The notes: a model not told the origin generated them from the sequence alone. 7,385 nt of DNA from Candidatus Woesearchaeota archaeon CG10_big_fil_rev_8_21_14_0_10_32_9 (GCA_002762915.1 PCYF01000022.1:9448-16832); one strand, 5' to 3'; shown: positions 1 through 6,542, counted from the first letter of the stretch. Made by a program: numbers and translations.

Positions 1-1
1 C

Positions 2-34
2 GAAAAAACTAAGAAGGTAATAGAAGATGAATAA
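2..34 (+). CDS. Possible C-terminal tail of an upstream gene (partial)
   Basis: One frame stays open from the window edge and would end a protein with E-K-T-K-K-V-I-E-D-E before a TAA at 32-34. This overlaps the start of the prefoldin gene by 8 bases, a spacing typical of coupled archaeal genes. The two other frames also stop within 20 bases (TAA at 10-12 and at 18-20), so the frame of the upstream gene, if there is one, cannot be decided here. No product can be named. Confidence 0.25.
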   Translation, partial: EKTKKVIEDE

Positions 35-380
35 AGAAACTGAAGAAAAAATAAACACGTTATCTGTTTTAGAACAAAACTTACAACAACTATCTGCTCA
101 AAAAAGAAATTTTCAAAATCAAATTATTGAATTAGAATCAGCTATTGAAGAACTTAATATTTCTGGAGAGTCATTTAAAATAATTGGAAATATAATGGTT
201 AAAGTAGATAAAACTTCTTTGAAGGAAGAATTAAGCTCAAAGAAACAAATTGTTAACGTTAGAATTAATTCTATAGAAAAACAAGAGAAGAGTGTTAAAG
301 ATCGCGCAAAAAATCTTCAAGAAGAGATTATGAGTGAAATGGATGTCGTAGATGAAAATACTAAGAAGAAAGGTGACTAA
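27..380 (+). CDS. pfdB: Prefoldin subunit beta
   Basis: This is the beta subunit of prefoldin, the jellyfish-shaped alpha2-beta4 cytosolic chaperone that captures unfolded proteins and passes them to the thermosome. The 117 residues match the usual archaeal length of about 115-125. The order of parts is right: an N-terminal coiled coil (about residues 5-46) with the family pattern Q-N-L-Q-Q-L and an alternating Q/E/L heptad, a central beta hairpin (about 48-62) with F-K-I-I-G-N-I-M-V-K-V, then a returning coiled coil (about 64-105). The tail is short and acidic/basic. The start is ATG 27, with a weak AGGT-containing site at about 15-18. It is the first visible gene of an operon with UPF0147, which begins 2 bases after its stop. 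Identification rests on pattern recognition of a well-known family. Confidence 0.9.
   Translation: MNKETEEKINTLSVLEQNLQQLSAQKRNFQNQIIELESAIEELNISGESFKIIGNIMVKVDKTSLKEELSSKKQIVNVRINSIEKQEKSVKDRAKNLQEEIMSEMDVVDENTKKKGD
371..376 (+). promoter_or_regulatory. Shine-Dalgarno site of the UPF0147 gene
   Basis: AGGTGA lies 6 bases before ATG 383, inside the last codons of the prefoldin gene. It is complementary to the archaeal 16S 3' end (anti-SD CACCUCC) and fixes the start at 383. It implies translational coupling in a two-gene operon. Confidence 0.75.
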
Positions 381-382
381 TT

Positions 383-634
383 ATGAATGAAGATTTAAGG
401 CAAGTTCTAGATATTTTAGATGAGCTGCAAGAAGACGGCGCGGTTTCTAAAAATATTAAGCAAAAAGTGTTGGGGATTAAAAAAGATTTAACTAGTTGTT
501 CTGGAGATGAAATATCTTTGAGAGTTAACAAAACTCTTTCTGAATTAGAAGACATTTCTGGCGATGTTAATTTACCTATGTTTGTTAGAACTCAAATCTG
601 GCAATTAACAAGCATTTTAGAAAAATTATCTTAA
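383..634 (+). CDS. UPF0147 family protein
   Basis: A small 83-residue protein that is all helical by composition, recognisable as UPF0147, an archaeal family of unknown function of about 85-95 residues. The characteristic segments are the N-terminal L-D-x-L-x-E-D-G-A-V-S-K-N-I-K motif (residues 12-26), a lysine-rich second helix, an S-L-R-V-N-K helix (45-50), and the C-terminal G-D-V-N-L-P-M-F-V-R-T motif (59-69) followed by a hydrophobic helix. The spacing is 2 bases after prefoldin beta with a strong SD, so it is very likely co-transcribed. No enzymatic residues are apparent, and any link to folding or translation is guilt by association only. Confidence 0.88.
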   Translation: MNEDLRQVLDILDELQEDGAVSKNIKQKVLGIKKDLTSCSGDEISLRVNKTLSELEDISGDVNLPMFVRTQIWQLTSILEKLS

Positions 635-647
635 GAGTTTCTGAGAT

Positions 648-1184
648 TTAATTAATTTTTATTTTTTCCTTCCCTAGATATGTGTTCGGCAAGTAGTAAG
701 TATTTTTTTGATCATCAATTATTGTTGTATTTAACAAACTCATTTTAATAATCTTTCCTTCTACTAATTTTGTTTTTATTTTATCTCCGATTTTTATTTT
801 GTTTTTTAATGCGAAATACTCTAATGCATTTGGAATTACGTCTAATGCGTTTAATATTATCCCTCCAATGAGTATTACAAGAATTATGTAAATTGCTATT
901 GTGAATACTGTTCCTATTATTCCTATTGATGTAAGTGCAATTATTACTGAAATTATGTATATTATAAGTGCGATACTTTTTGGTAAAACTTTACCGACGT
1001 TTGTTTTGCTCTTTTTTATTTTCTTAATGTTTTTATCAACTTCCAGTTCATTAAATATCTTTGTAAGGGTAATATCTACAATCTTTCCTATAACAAATCC
1101 TAGAAGTATTATTAATACAGCTATAACTATGCTTGTTATTACTTGAGTTATTGCTTGCGATGCAGTTGCCAGTGTTGGTAGCAT
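648..1184 (-). CDS. Small MscS-like mechanosensitive channel family protein
   Basis: A 178-residue membrane protein resembling the core of the MscS small-conductance mechanosensitive channels, which open under membrane tension to release solutes. Three hydrophobic helices are visible: TM1 about residues 12-38 (ends with a G-K), TM2 about 68-88 and TM3 about 90-114. A lysine-rich cytoplasmic loop (51-65) lies between TM1 and TM2. TM3 is followed by a beta domain (about 129-170) with the MscS landmarks I-K-I-G-D (130-134), V-E-G-K-I (141-145), a T-T pair (153-154) and L-P-N (165-167), corresponding to the family's V-G-D, V-E-G, and I-P-N. The protein stops there, so the C-terminal alpha/beta cage of full MscS (about 286 residues) is absent. 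TM3 has fewer Gly/Ala packing residues than E. coli MscS. A TATA box sits about 25 bases upstream of ATG 1184, implying a leaderless mRNA. The gene converges on UPF0147 with a 13-base gap. Confidence 0.75.
   Translation of the reverse strand: MLPTLATASQAITQVITSIVIAVLIILLGFVIGKIVDITLTKIFNELEVDKNIKKIKKSKTNVGKVLPKSIALIIYIISVIIALTSIGIIGTVFTIAIYIILVILIGGIILNALDVIPNALEYFALKNKIKIGDKIKTKLVEGKIIKMSLLNTTIIDDQKNTYYLPNTYLGKEKIKIN
656..667 (+). terminator. T-tract terminator of the prefoldin/UPF0147 operon
   Basis: Two runs of five and six T (656-660 and 662-667) follow the UPF0147 stop by about 20 bases, on the sense strand of that operon. They sit in the 3' end of the convergent MscS-like gene. Archaeal RNA polymerase terminates at such U-tracts without needing a hairpin. 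Confidence 0.45.
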
Positions 1185-1204
1185 GTTGTTGTTGAGTGTT
1201 CTTC

Positions 1205-1213
1205 TTTTTATAA
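1205..1213 (-). promoter_or_regulatory. TATA box of the MscS-like gene (leaderless)
   Basis: Read on the minus strand this is TTATAAAAA, a good archaeal TATA box, centred about 25 bases upstream of the A of start codon 1184. Archaeal initiation occurs about 25-27 bases downstream of the box, so the transcript probably begins at or next to the start codon. No SD site is seen before that codon. Confidence 0.6.
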
Positions 1214-1247
1214 CGTTTTCTTTATTATTCAGTTAATTTTTAATAAA

Positions 1248-1255
1248 TTTTATAT
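1248..1255 (+). promoter_or_regulatory. TATA box of the small unknown gene at 1289
   Basis: TTTATATA, centred near 1251-1252, predicts a transcript start near 1278. That excludes an ATG at 1265 and leaves a leader of about 10 bases carrying GGTGAT (1279-1284), an SD site 4 bases before ATG 1289. It lies back to back with the promoter of the MscS-like gene. Confidence 0.6.
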
Positions 1256-1288
1256 ACTTATTAGTTGTTTTTTTATTTGGTGATAGTT

Positions 1289-1534
1289 ATGGCTCAAAAT
1301 AAAAAACAAGATGAATCAAAAGATGAACAAATAGGTTTCCATAAAGGATCCTTATCAACTCTAGCTAAAGAAAGACAGGAATTAGCAAGAATTCTAGGAA
1401 TTGTGGAGCAATTAATGCAAATGCACATTGGTTCTCTTAAAGAACTAGGCGTGGATATTCAAAAAGAAGCTGAAGGTTCGTCCTCATCGCAACCGGCTTC
1501 GAAAAAGAAGAAACCAATTGAAGATATATTATAA
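1289..1534 (+). CDS. Conserved-looking small hypothetical protein
   Basis: An 81-residue protein that I do not recognise. The start is set at ATG 1289 because GGTGAT precedes it by 4 bases. An in-frame ATG at 1265 lies upstream of the predicted transcript start and would add an unlikely hydrophobic stretch. Residues 1-15 are charged and low in complexity. Residues 16-57 form one or two amphipathic helices (H-K-G-S-L-S-T-L-A-K-E-R, then I-V-E-Q-L-M-Q-M-H), which look like a dimerising or partner-binding core. Residues 58-81 are a flexible tail with a serine run, a K-K-K-K patch and an acidic end, P-I-E-D-I-L. There is no signal peptide or TM segment, so it is probably cytosolic. It has its own promoter and a T-run terminator, so it is monocistronic. 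It could be a small subunit or adaptor, but nothing shows of what. Confidence 0.7.
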   Translation: MAQNKKQDESKDEQIGFHKGSLSTLAKERQELARILGIVEQLMQMHIGSLKELGVDIQKEAEGSSSSQPASKKKKPIEDIL

Positions 1535-1559
1535 GCAAATTATAAACAAATAAGAATAC

Positions 1560-1567
1560 TTTTTTTT
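1560..1567 (+). terminator. T8 terminator after the small unknown gene
   Basis: An uninterrupted run of eight T begins 25 bases after the stop at 1534. It lies upstream of the promoter of the next gene, so it separates two transcription units. Confidence 0.55.
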
Positions 1568-1588
1568 GTGTCACTGCAGAGTAGAAGC

Positions 1589-1597
1589 ATTTATATA
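1589..1597 (+). promoter_or_regulatory. TATA box of the 370-residue protein gene
   Basis: ATTTATATA is the best TATA box in this spacer. The ATG at 1597-1599 begins within the last base of the box, so that ATG cannot be transcribed from this promoter. Its centre (about 1593-1594) predicts initiation near 1620, right at the in-frame ATG 1621. This indicates a leaderless mRNA and a later start. Confidence 0.6.
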
Positions 1598-1620
1598 TGG
1601 TAAAGTTTTCTCAATCATTT

Positions 1621-2733
1621 ATGAGAGAAGCTCCAATTAACAATAAAAATAATGAGGACAAAAGCTATAGAATTCTATTTTCTAAAGAACTTACTAGTGA
1701 TTTGGCTAAATTAAGGCAAAAAATTGCTGATGTAAAAGAGAAACATCTTGTTTTAGCAAAAGAACCAAGAGAGAATGGTTCTGTTGAAGTTGTTTCTGTA
1801 ATAGGAAATTCTGACAAGTTTATGACAGATTTGAAAGAAGTTGTTAATAAAACAGTTATAGACTCATTAAAGTGGAAAACAATTCATGCATTTTATGGTG
1901 CTGATTCTACTATAAAAAGATTATATGATGCGCGAAGATCACAAATTGAATCAATATATAATCCTTTTTTGAAGGAACATTATTTAGTTACTGCTGCTTC
2001 CACAGAATCTGGAAAAATTTTAAAGAAAAAAACAAGCATAGATGATTTTGCATCAGAAGCAGAACTTCAAAGTATGGTATTTAATCATCCTGAAAAATTT
2101 TTGCTCAAAGGAACTTCAAATCCTTTATATTTTTTAAATCGTGTTGTATATTCAATAAATAAAAAAAACAAATTAATTGTTGAAGAATATAGACAAAAAA
2201 GAATCGGACGTTTTGCAGAAAAAGTGGCGGATTATTTGTACGGTTTAGAAGATAAATTGCCTTCTGATTTGTTGGGTCAAAGAATTCAAGGTTCTGCAGA
2301 CTTTCTTCACGAATTTGTTAAACAATTAAAAAAAATTGCGGATAAAGGGGAGTATTATCCGGAATGGATAGGTTTTGGACAAAAAGATAGTATGGGTATG
2401 ATTAATGCAAAAATAGATGAAGCACAAAGACTTGATAAAAAATATAGGAATAAAGATCCAAAAACAATTCCAAAAGAAGACAGAATGAAGATGCTTCCAA
2501 GAGTTGAAGTTGACATGATGATTAATAAGTATCCGGTACAAACTCTAATTCAAGATCACATTTCAGGAGAAATCTATAAAGAAGGTGTGGTTAGTCACGA
2601 AAACTTTTATTTTAGTTTTAGATCAGATGATAGATTAAATAAAAGTTCAGAAGGTGGTTTGAGCAAAGGAGCAGATTATGTTGGAAACATGGTTATTCGT
2701 TTGTTAGATGTTCAAGGTTTTAATTCATTGTGA
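1621..2733 (+). CDS. Hypothetical protein, 370 residues
   Basis: I do not recognise this protein. The longest reading frame begins at ATG 1597 (378 residues), but that ATG sits in the TATA box. The next Met, at 1621, lies where the transcript should begin, so 1621 is preferred. The product is soluble, with no signal peptide or TM segment, and is strongly charged and lysine-rich. Residues 20-120 look alpha/beta with long helices (S-K-E-L-T-S-D-L-A-K-L-R-Q-K). The region 140-245 is helical with many basic residues (Y-R-Q-K-R-I-G-R). About residues 241-260 are aromatic/glycine-rich (Y-Y-P-E-W-I-G-F-G). The region 265-295 is a charged linker. The C-terminal 300-370 holds F-Y-F-S-F-R-S-D-D and ends hydrophobic. 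No nucleotide-binding loop, zinc cluster or known catalytic signature is visible. Codon use resembles its neighbours. Its stop overlaps the stop region of the convergent gene by 9 bases. Confidence 0.75.
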   Translation: MREAPINNKNNEDKSYRILFSKELTSDLAKLRQKIADVKEKHLVLAKEPRENGSVEVVSVIGNSDKFMTDLKEVVNKTVIDSLKWKTIHAFYGADSTIKRLYDARRSQIESIYNPFLKEHYLVTAASTESGKILKKKTSIDDFASEAELQSMVFNHPEKFLLKGTSNPLYFLNRVVYSINKKNKLIVEEYRQKRIGRFAEKVADYLYGLEDKLPSDLLGQRIQGSADFLHEFVKQLKKIADKGEYYPEWIGFGQKDSMGMINAKIDEAQRLDKKYRNKDPKTIPKEDRMKMLPRVEVDMMINKYPVQTLIQDHISGEIYKEGVVSHENFYFSFRSDDRLNKSSEGGLSKGADYVGNMVIRLLDVQGFNSL

Positions 2734-3195
2734 TTCGTTCACAACAAATAATCTTCTTGCTTTAGGAACAGAATTTAATGCAATCCCTTCTTTTATTTTT
2801 GCACAGCCTAAGAAATCATTTTCCCATTTTATTAAATAAATCCCGTCTGATTCATTTATTTGTAAATCCTTTCCTTTCAACCATTCATGTTTTTGATATA
2901 TGTCTAAAGAAATAATATTTTTTTTACAGTGTGGTCCAAAGAATTGTGTTCCTTCAATACTAAATCTAAATCCATCTTTTAAGAATTTTCCAAAATACAA
3001 TCCTGCAGAGTCAATTCTTAATTTTTCATAGTTAATTTGATCAACATCTCTATTTAGTAGGTAGAATTTTTCTTTGTTGCTTCTTAGAAAAACAAGTTCC
3101 GGTTTTCCTTCGTATTCAAATTGATCATAAAGTGTTTTAAGTAAAACTTTAATTTCTTTAGAATTCATTATTTCTAAATTTCTATTTAGTTTCAT
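2725..3195 (-). CDS. Stand-alone RsmF-type PUA-like RNA-binding domain protein
   Basis: A 156-residue protein whose C-terminal half matches the PUA-like RNA-binding domain found at the end of RsmF/NOL1-type rRNA m5C methyltransferases. Landmarks are R-I-D-S-A-G-L-Y-F-G (residues 60-69, the family's raGl-lG), H-E-W-L-K-G (103-108), and the signature G-I-Y-L-I-K-W (118-124) with F-L-G-C-A-K-I-K-E-G (128-137) and N-S-V-P-K-A-R-R-L (141-149). No SAM-binding motif or catalytic cysteine pair is present, so it lacks methyltransferase activity and probably acts as an rRNA- or tRNA-binding factor. ATG 3195 shares its A with the stop of infB (TGATG), which argues for this start. An in-frame GTG at 3207 would add four residues (to 160). 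It is the second gene of the infB operon. Family assignment is by motif only. Confidence 0.7.
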   Translation of the reverse strand: MKLNRNLEIMNSKEIKVLLKTLYDQFEYEGKPELVFLRSNKEKFYLLNRDVDQINYEKLRIDSAGLYFGKFLKDGFRFSIEGTQFFGPHCKKNIISLDIYQKHEWLKGKDLQINESDGIYLIKWENDFLGCAKIKEGIALNSVPKARRLFVVNESQ

Positions 3196-4955
3196 CAGAC
3201 GCCCCACATCGGATTTGTTTTTCTTTTTATAGCTGCAATTTCTTTTAGAACTTCTATTTCCGGTTTGCTTAAATGTTTAGTTAATTTTTTTATTTTTTTG
3301 AATTCTTCCTCGTTTATATCAGAATAATAAATTTCTCCTTCATGTATTTGTCTTCCAGCTGTAACTCCTGGAAGTGATGCAGCAACTTGTCTTCCTCTGT
3401 CTGCCAAACTAATATTTTGATTTTCAGATTGCATACTTTTCATTTCGCCAATTCTTTTTCCAGTCTTATCCATTATATATACTCCGGGTTTTATTGTTCC
3501 TTCAATTACTTCAATTCCAGCAATGCAAGGATTACTTTGTCTGAATATGCAATTTTTTAGAACTTCTACTTTTACAGGTTTAGTAAGATTTTCTAATTCT
3601 TTCGCTTCAATCTTTAATTCTATTTCTTTTCTCCAAGTTTCATAATCGTCAATTAATGAGTAAATTACTTCTCGCACAATTATCTTTACGTGTTCTGTTG
3701 ATTCTTCTTGAGCAATGTTGAATCCGAGTATTGCGGAGTGTAATGGGTCTTTTTCATAATTTGATTCAGCATCTGATATGTCTTTCTTACTTATGTTTCC
3801 AATACTTGCTTTTCTTATCGGTAATCCTTGATCTCGTAATAGTTTTATTATTGCTTCAAGACTTCCAAGTGTATCTGCTTTTACTATTATTCCATCTTTA
3901 TCTGTGTCGAATGTCACTTCATTAATTTGATCCATAGCAACTTTTTTTAATTCATCTTCATTTTGATTTCTTATTCCAAATATCGGCATTCCTGCAATTA
4001 CTTCTTGTGTAAAATCTGGACTAGAAATCTTTACTCCGGTTGCAGCTACAACTTCTTTTACTGTTTTGAATTTTGATTTTTTGTCTCTCATATCTACTAA
4101 TGGTTCTGGCATAAGTAATGCTCTGATTTTTGCTTTGAAAGGTTCATTAAGACTTCCAACAATTATACTCTCTCCTGCAACAAGTGAACCATCATATAAA
4201 ATTACATCAATTGTTTTTCCAAGGCCTTTGTCTTCCTTCACTTCAAGGATTACTCCTTTTGCAGGGCCTTCAATATTCAGGTTTAAAGTTTGTTCCAAGA
4301 ATTTTTGTGATAATCCAGTTATGACCATTAACAATTCTTCTAATCCTATTTGTTCTTTTGCAGAACAAGGTACGATTGCGACTTGTTTTGTATAACTTTC
4401 TACTCGATCATATCTTTCCGAACTTACTCCAAATTTTTCATAAATTACTCCAACTAATTCGTATAACTTATTCTCGATTGTTTGTTTTACTTCTTCTTTT
4501 TGTTGAGCAAAACATTCAAGAAAATTATTGCTCTTTTTTACAAATCCAGGTAATAAATCTGCTTTGTTTGCAGCAATTACGAACGGAGTTTTAAAAGATT
4601 TTAAAATTTCTATTGCTTCTATTGTTTGAGGTTTGAATCCTTCGTTTATGTCAATTACAACAATTGCTATATCTGCAAGATTTCCTCCTCTTTTTCGTAA
4701 ACTTGTGAATGCTGCGTGTCCGGGAGTATCAATAAATAATATTCCAGGGATTGTTATTTTCATATTTAATTTTTCTATAAGTTTGCCACATCTTTTTTGG
4801 ATAATATCTAAAGGCATTATTGATGCGCCTATTGCTTGGGTAATCGCTCCTGCTTCTCCTTTAACGATATTGCTCCCTCTAAATGCGTCTAATATACTTG
4901 ATTTTCCATGGTCTACATGTCCTAGAACGGATATGATTGGAGATCTTATTCCCAT
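3195..4955 (-). CDS. infB: Translation initiation factor aIF5B (IF-2 family GTPase)
   Basis: The archaeal/eukaryotic-type IF2 homologue, a ribosome-dependent GTPase that promotes subunit joining and initiator tRNA positioning. The 586 residues match archaeal aIF5B (about 590-600), without the long N-terminal extension of eIF5B. All G motifs are intact: G1 G-H-V-D-H-G-K-S-S (12-20), G2 threonine in G-A-I-T-Q-A-I-G (39), G3 D-T-P-G-H (76-80), G4 N-K-A-D (130-133) and G5 S-A-K (198-200). Domain II spans about 228-330, domain III about 345-450 and domain IV about 455-545 (with G-V-T-A-G-R). The C-terminal helices (546-586), ending N-P-M-W-G-V, are the aIF1A contact region. There is no intein in the G domain, a site where archaeal infB genes often carry one. 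A TATA box about 25 bases upstream of ATG 4955 implies a leaderless mRNA. It overlaps the PUA-like gene by one base. Confidence 0.97.
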   Translation of the reverse strand: MGIRSPIISVLGHVDHGKSSILDAFRGSNIVKGEAGAITQAIGASIMPLDIIQKRCGKLIEKLNMKITIPGILFIDTPGHAAFTSLRKRGGNLADIAIVVIDINEGFKPQTIEAIEILKSFKTPFVIAANKADLLPGFVKKSNNFLECFAQQKEEVKQTIENKLYELVGVIYEKFGVSSERYDRVESYTKQVAIVPCSAKEQIGLEELLMVITGLSQKFLEQTLNLNIEGPAKGVILEVKEDKGLGKTIDVILYDGSLVAGESIIVGSLNEPFKAKIRALLMPEPLVDMRDKKSKFKTVKEVVAATGVKISSPDFTQEVIAGMPIFGIRNQNEDELKKVAMDQINEVTFDTDKDGIIVKADTLGSLEAIIKLLRDQGLPIRKASIGNISKKDISDAESNYEKDPLHSAILGFNIAQEESTEHVKIIVREVIYSLIDDYETWRKEIELKIEAKELENLTKPVKVEVLKNCIFRQSNPCIAGIEVIEGTIKPGVYIMDKTGKRIGEMKSMQSENQNISLADRGRQVAASLPGVTAGRQIHEGEIYYSDINEEEFKKIKKLTKHLSKPEIEVLKEIAAIKRKTNPMWGV

Positions 4956-4975
4956 GCCGTTTTAGAAATTGTTTG

Positions 4976-4985
4976 TTTATAAAAA
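4976..4985 (-). promoter_or_regulatory. TATA box of the infB operon (leaderless)
   Basis: On the minus strand this reads TTTTTATAAA, centred about 25 bases upstream of ATG 4955. That predicts initiation at the start codon. No SD-like purine tract precedes the codon, consistent with leaderless translation. Confidence 0.65.
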
Positions 4986-5047
4986 ACTAACTGTTTATCT
5001 TAAATTACTATCAGTTTTTTAGAGGAAGTTTAAGAAAATTTAACAGA

Positions 5048-5060
5048 AAAATATATAAAT
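5048..5060 (+). promoter_or_regulatory. TATA box of the Ig-like membrane protein gene
   Basis: The AAATATATAAAT core is centred near 5054. It predicts a transcript start near 5080, leaving a leader of about 14 bases that carries the GGAGGG ribosome site. Confidence 0.65.
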
Positions 5061-5080
5061 GTACGAACTAACGAATAGTA

Positions 5081-5086
5081 GGAGGG
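5081..5086 (+). promoter_or_regulatory. Strong Shine-Dalgarno site of the membrane protein gene
   Basis: GGAGGG lies 7 bases before ATG 5094, the strongest SD in the window. It fixes the start, and it contrasts with the leaderless infB gene across the same spacer. Confidence 0.8.
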
Positions 5087-5093
5087 ATTTATT

Positions 5094-6542
5094 ATGGTTG
5101 AGGGAACAACAAAAAGATTAATAGTTTTATTGATAGTCGCACTTATGCTCATTTCTTCGGGGTCGTTAGTTTTTGCATTGAATCCATCGTTTAGTGTTTC
5201 AGCAGAACCTATGAGTTATAGAATTACTCCAGATGGTTTTGCCAACTATACATTAACTGTGGTTAATTTAAAGAGAACAGATCAAGTTATTAGTGTTCAA
5301 TTGACGCCGGCTGATGCTACGAATTGGATAATTTTCCCTAATTCCATTAATATTCCTGGAGATTCAGAAAAAGACATTTTAATTAGTATTTATCCAAAAT
5401 CCACAACAGGATTAGGAGTTTATGATTTAACATTAAAAGTCAAAGATAATTATGATAATCAAGAATTAATCCAATTGCCTCTTCACTTAAGTGTTGATGG
5501 TTATTATTCTGATTATGTTCCAAATGTCGCTCTCTCTGTAACTGTTCCTCCAACACAAGATCCAAGAGAGCCTTTGAAAGTAACTGTTTTAACAAGAAAT
5601 AGAAATCAACTTGATATTACAAACATGACTATAAGATTAAGTAGCGCTGTTTTCTCAGAAGAATACAGTATGGCTCTTGGTCCTAGAAAAGAAACAACAA
5701 AAGATTTTACTTTTGATTTGAATCCTCTTCAAGAGCCAGGAGATTATCCAGTTACAGTAGATTTGTATTATCCTAAAACTGGAAAAGTTATTACTACTTT
5801 TGAAACAACTTTGAAAATTGATGGATATTCTTTAGTAACTCCGCAATATGATACACAATATGAATGGTTCTTAAAAAAAGAATTAATAAATTTAGAAAAT
5901 TTAGGAAATGAAGAGAAGATCAAAGAAGTTTCTGTTTATGCGCCTTGGCCAAAAAGATTATTCATGTATTCTGATCCAAAAGCAGAAAAGATAAAGATAG
6001 ACGGCAAAACATATTTACAATGGTCTACTTCATTGAAAACTGCTGAAACAATGCAAATAATTGTTTACACAAATTACAGAGTTCCAATTATTTTGTTAGT
6101 GATATTAATTCTTGGTTCTGCAGCTTACTTTGTTTTCAGAAGTCCTGTTTTGATTTTGAAAGAGGTAGCAGTAGTTGGAGAAGATTCAGAAGGAATATCT
6201 GAAGTAAAAGTCAGAATATTTTTGAAAAACAGATCTAGAGGACAAGTTCATAATATTTCTGTTACAGATAAGCTTCCAGGAATAACTGAACTTATTCAAT
6301 CGAATCATCTTGGATCATTAAAACCAACAAGAATAACAAAGACTCAGAAAAAAGGAACGCTTCTTTACTGGGATCTAGATAGTATTGAATCTTACGAAGA
6401 GAGAATTATAACTTATAGACTTAAAGCAAAACTTAAGATTGTAGGTGATATGACTCTTCCAAAAGCAAGGGTTAAATTTGATTCAGGTTCAGGAAATGAA
6501 AGAATGACTTTGTCTCCGGTTCCTTTATTTCTAAGGAGATAA
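5094..6542 (+). CDS. Membrane-anchored protein with extracellular Ig-like domains and DUF11-like cytoplasmic tail
   Basis: A 482-residue protein of unknown function with clear topology. Residues 1-28 are a signal peptide: K-R at 7-8, a hydrophobic core 9-21, and a likely cleavage site after V-F-A (28). Residues 29-329 are extracellular and beta-rich, resembling two or three Ig-like/NEW3-type sandwiches (about 35-133, 145-243, 249-327). The pattern F-A-N-Y-T-L-T-V-V-N (49-58) is typical of COG1470-like adhesion or wall-associated domains. Possible N-glycosylation sequons are N51-Y-T and N177-M-T. A single TM segment spans about 330-348, followed by basic residues. Residues 350-482 carry a further beta domain with DUF11 features (V-T-D-K-L-P-G at 390-396, L-Y-W-D-L at 424-428, then an E-R-I-I-T-Y-R strand). 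The positive-inside rule places this last domain in the cytoplasm. It has its own promoter and a T-rich terminator, so it is monocistronic. Surface structure or adhesion is an inference. Confidence 0.8.
   Translation: MVEGTTKRLIVLLIVALMLISSGSLVFALNPSFSVSAEPMSYRITPDGFANYTLTVVNLKRTDQVISVQLTPADATNWIIFPNSINIPGDSEKDILISIYPKSTTGLGVYDLTLKVKDNYDNQELIQLPLHLSVDGYYSDYVPNVALSVTVPPTQDPREPLKVTVLTRNRNQLDITNMTIRLSSAVFSEEYSMALGPRKETTKDFTFDLNPLQEPGDYPVTVDLYYPKTGKVITTFETTLKIDGYSLVTPQYDTQYEWFLKKELINLENLGNEEKIKEVSVYAPWPKRLFMYSDPKAEKIKIDGKTYLQWSTSLKTAETMQIIVYTNYRVPIILLVILILGSAAYFVFRSPVLILKEVAVVGEDSEGISEVKVRIFLKNRSRGQVHNISVTDKLPGITELIQSNHLGSLKPTRITKTQKKGTLLYWDLDSIESYEERIITYRLKAKLKIVGDMTLPKARVKFDSGSGNERMTLSPVPLFLRR

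Noticed and set aside
901..1146. Open frame of 81 codons on the plus strand
   Set aside because: It is a shadow of the MscS-like gene on the other strand, with no SD or promoter.
3195..3207. GTG 3207 as start of the PUA-like gene
   Set aside because: ATG 3195 gives the common TGATG stop/start overlap and is a better codon. The four extra residues add nothing to the domain.
3195..4955. Intein in infB
   Set aside because: The G domain is contiguous from G1 to G5 and the total length is normal, with no intein block motifs.
4066..4965. Several plus-strand open frames of 78-110 codons opposite infB
   Set aside because: infB has every GTPase motif in frame. The opposite frames have no ribosome site and antisense-type composition.
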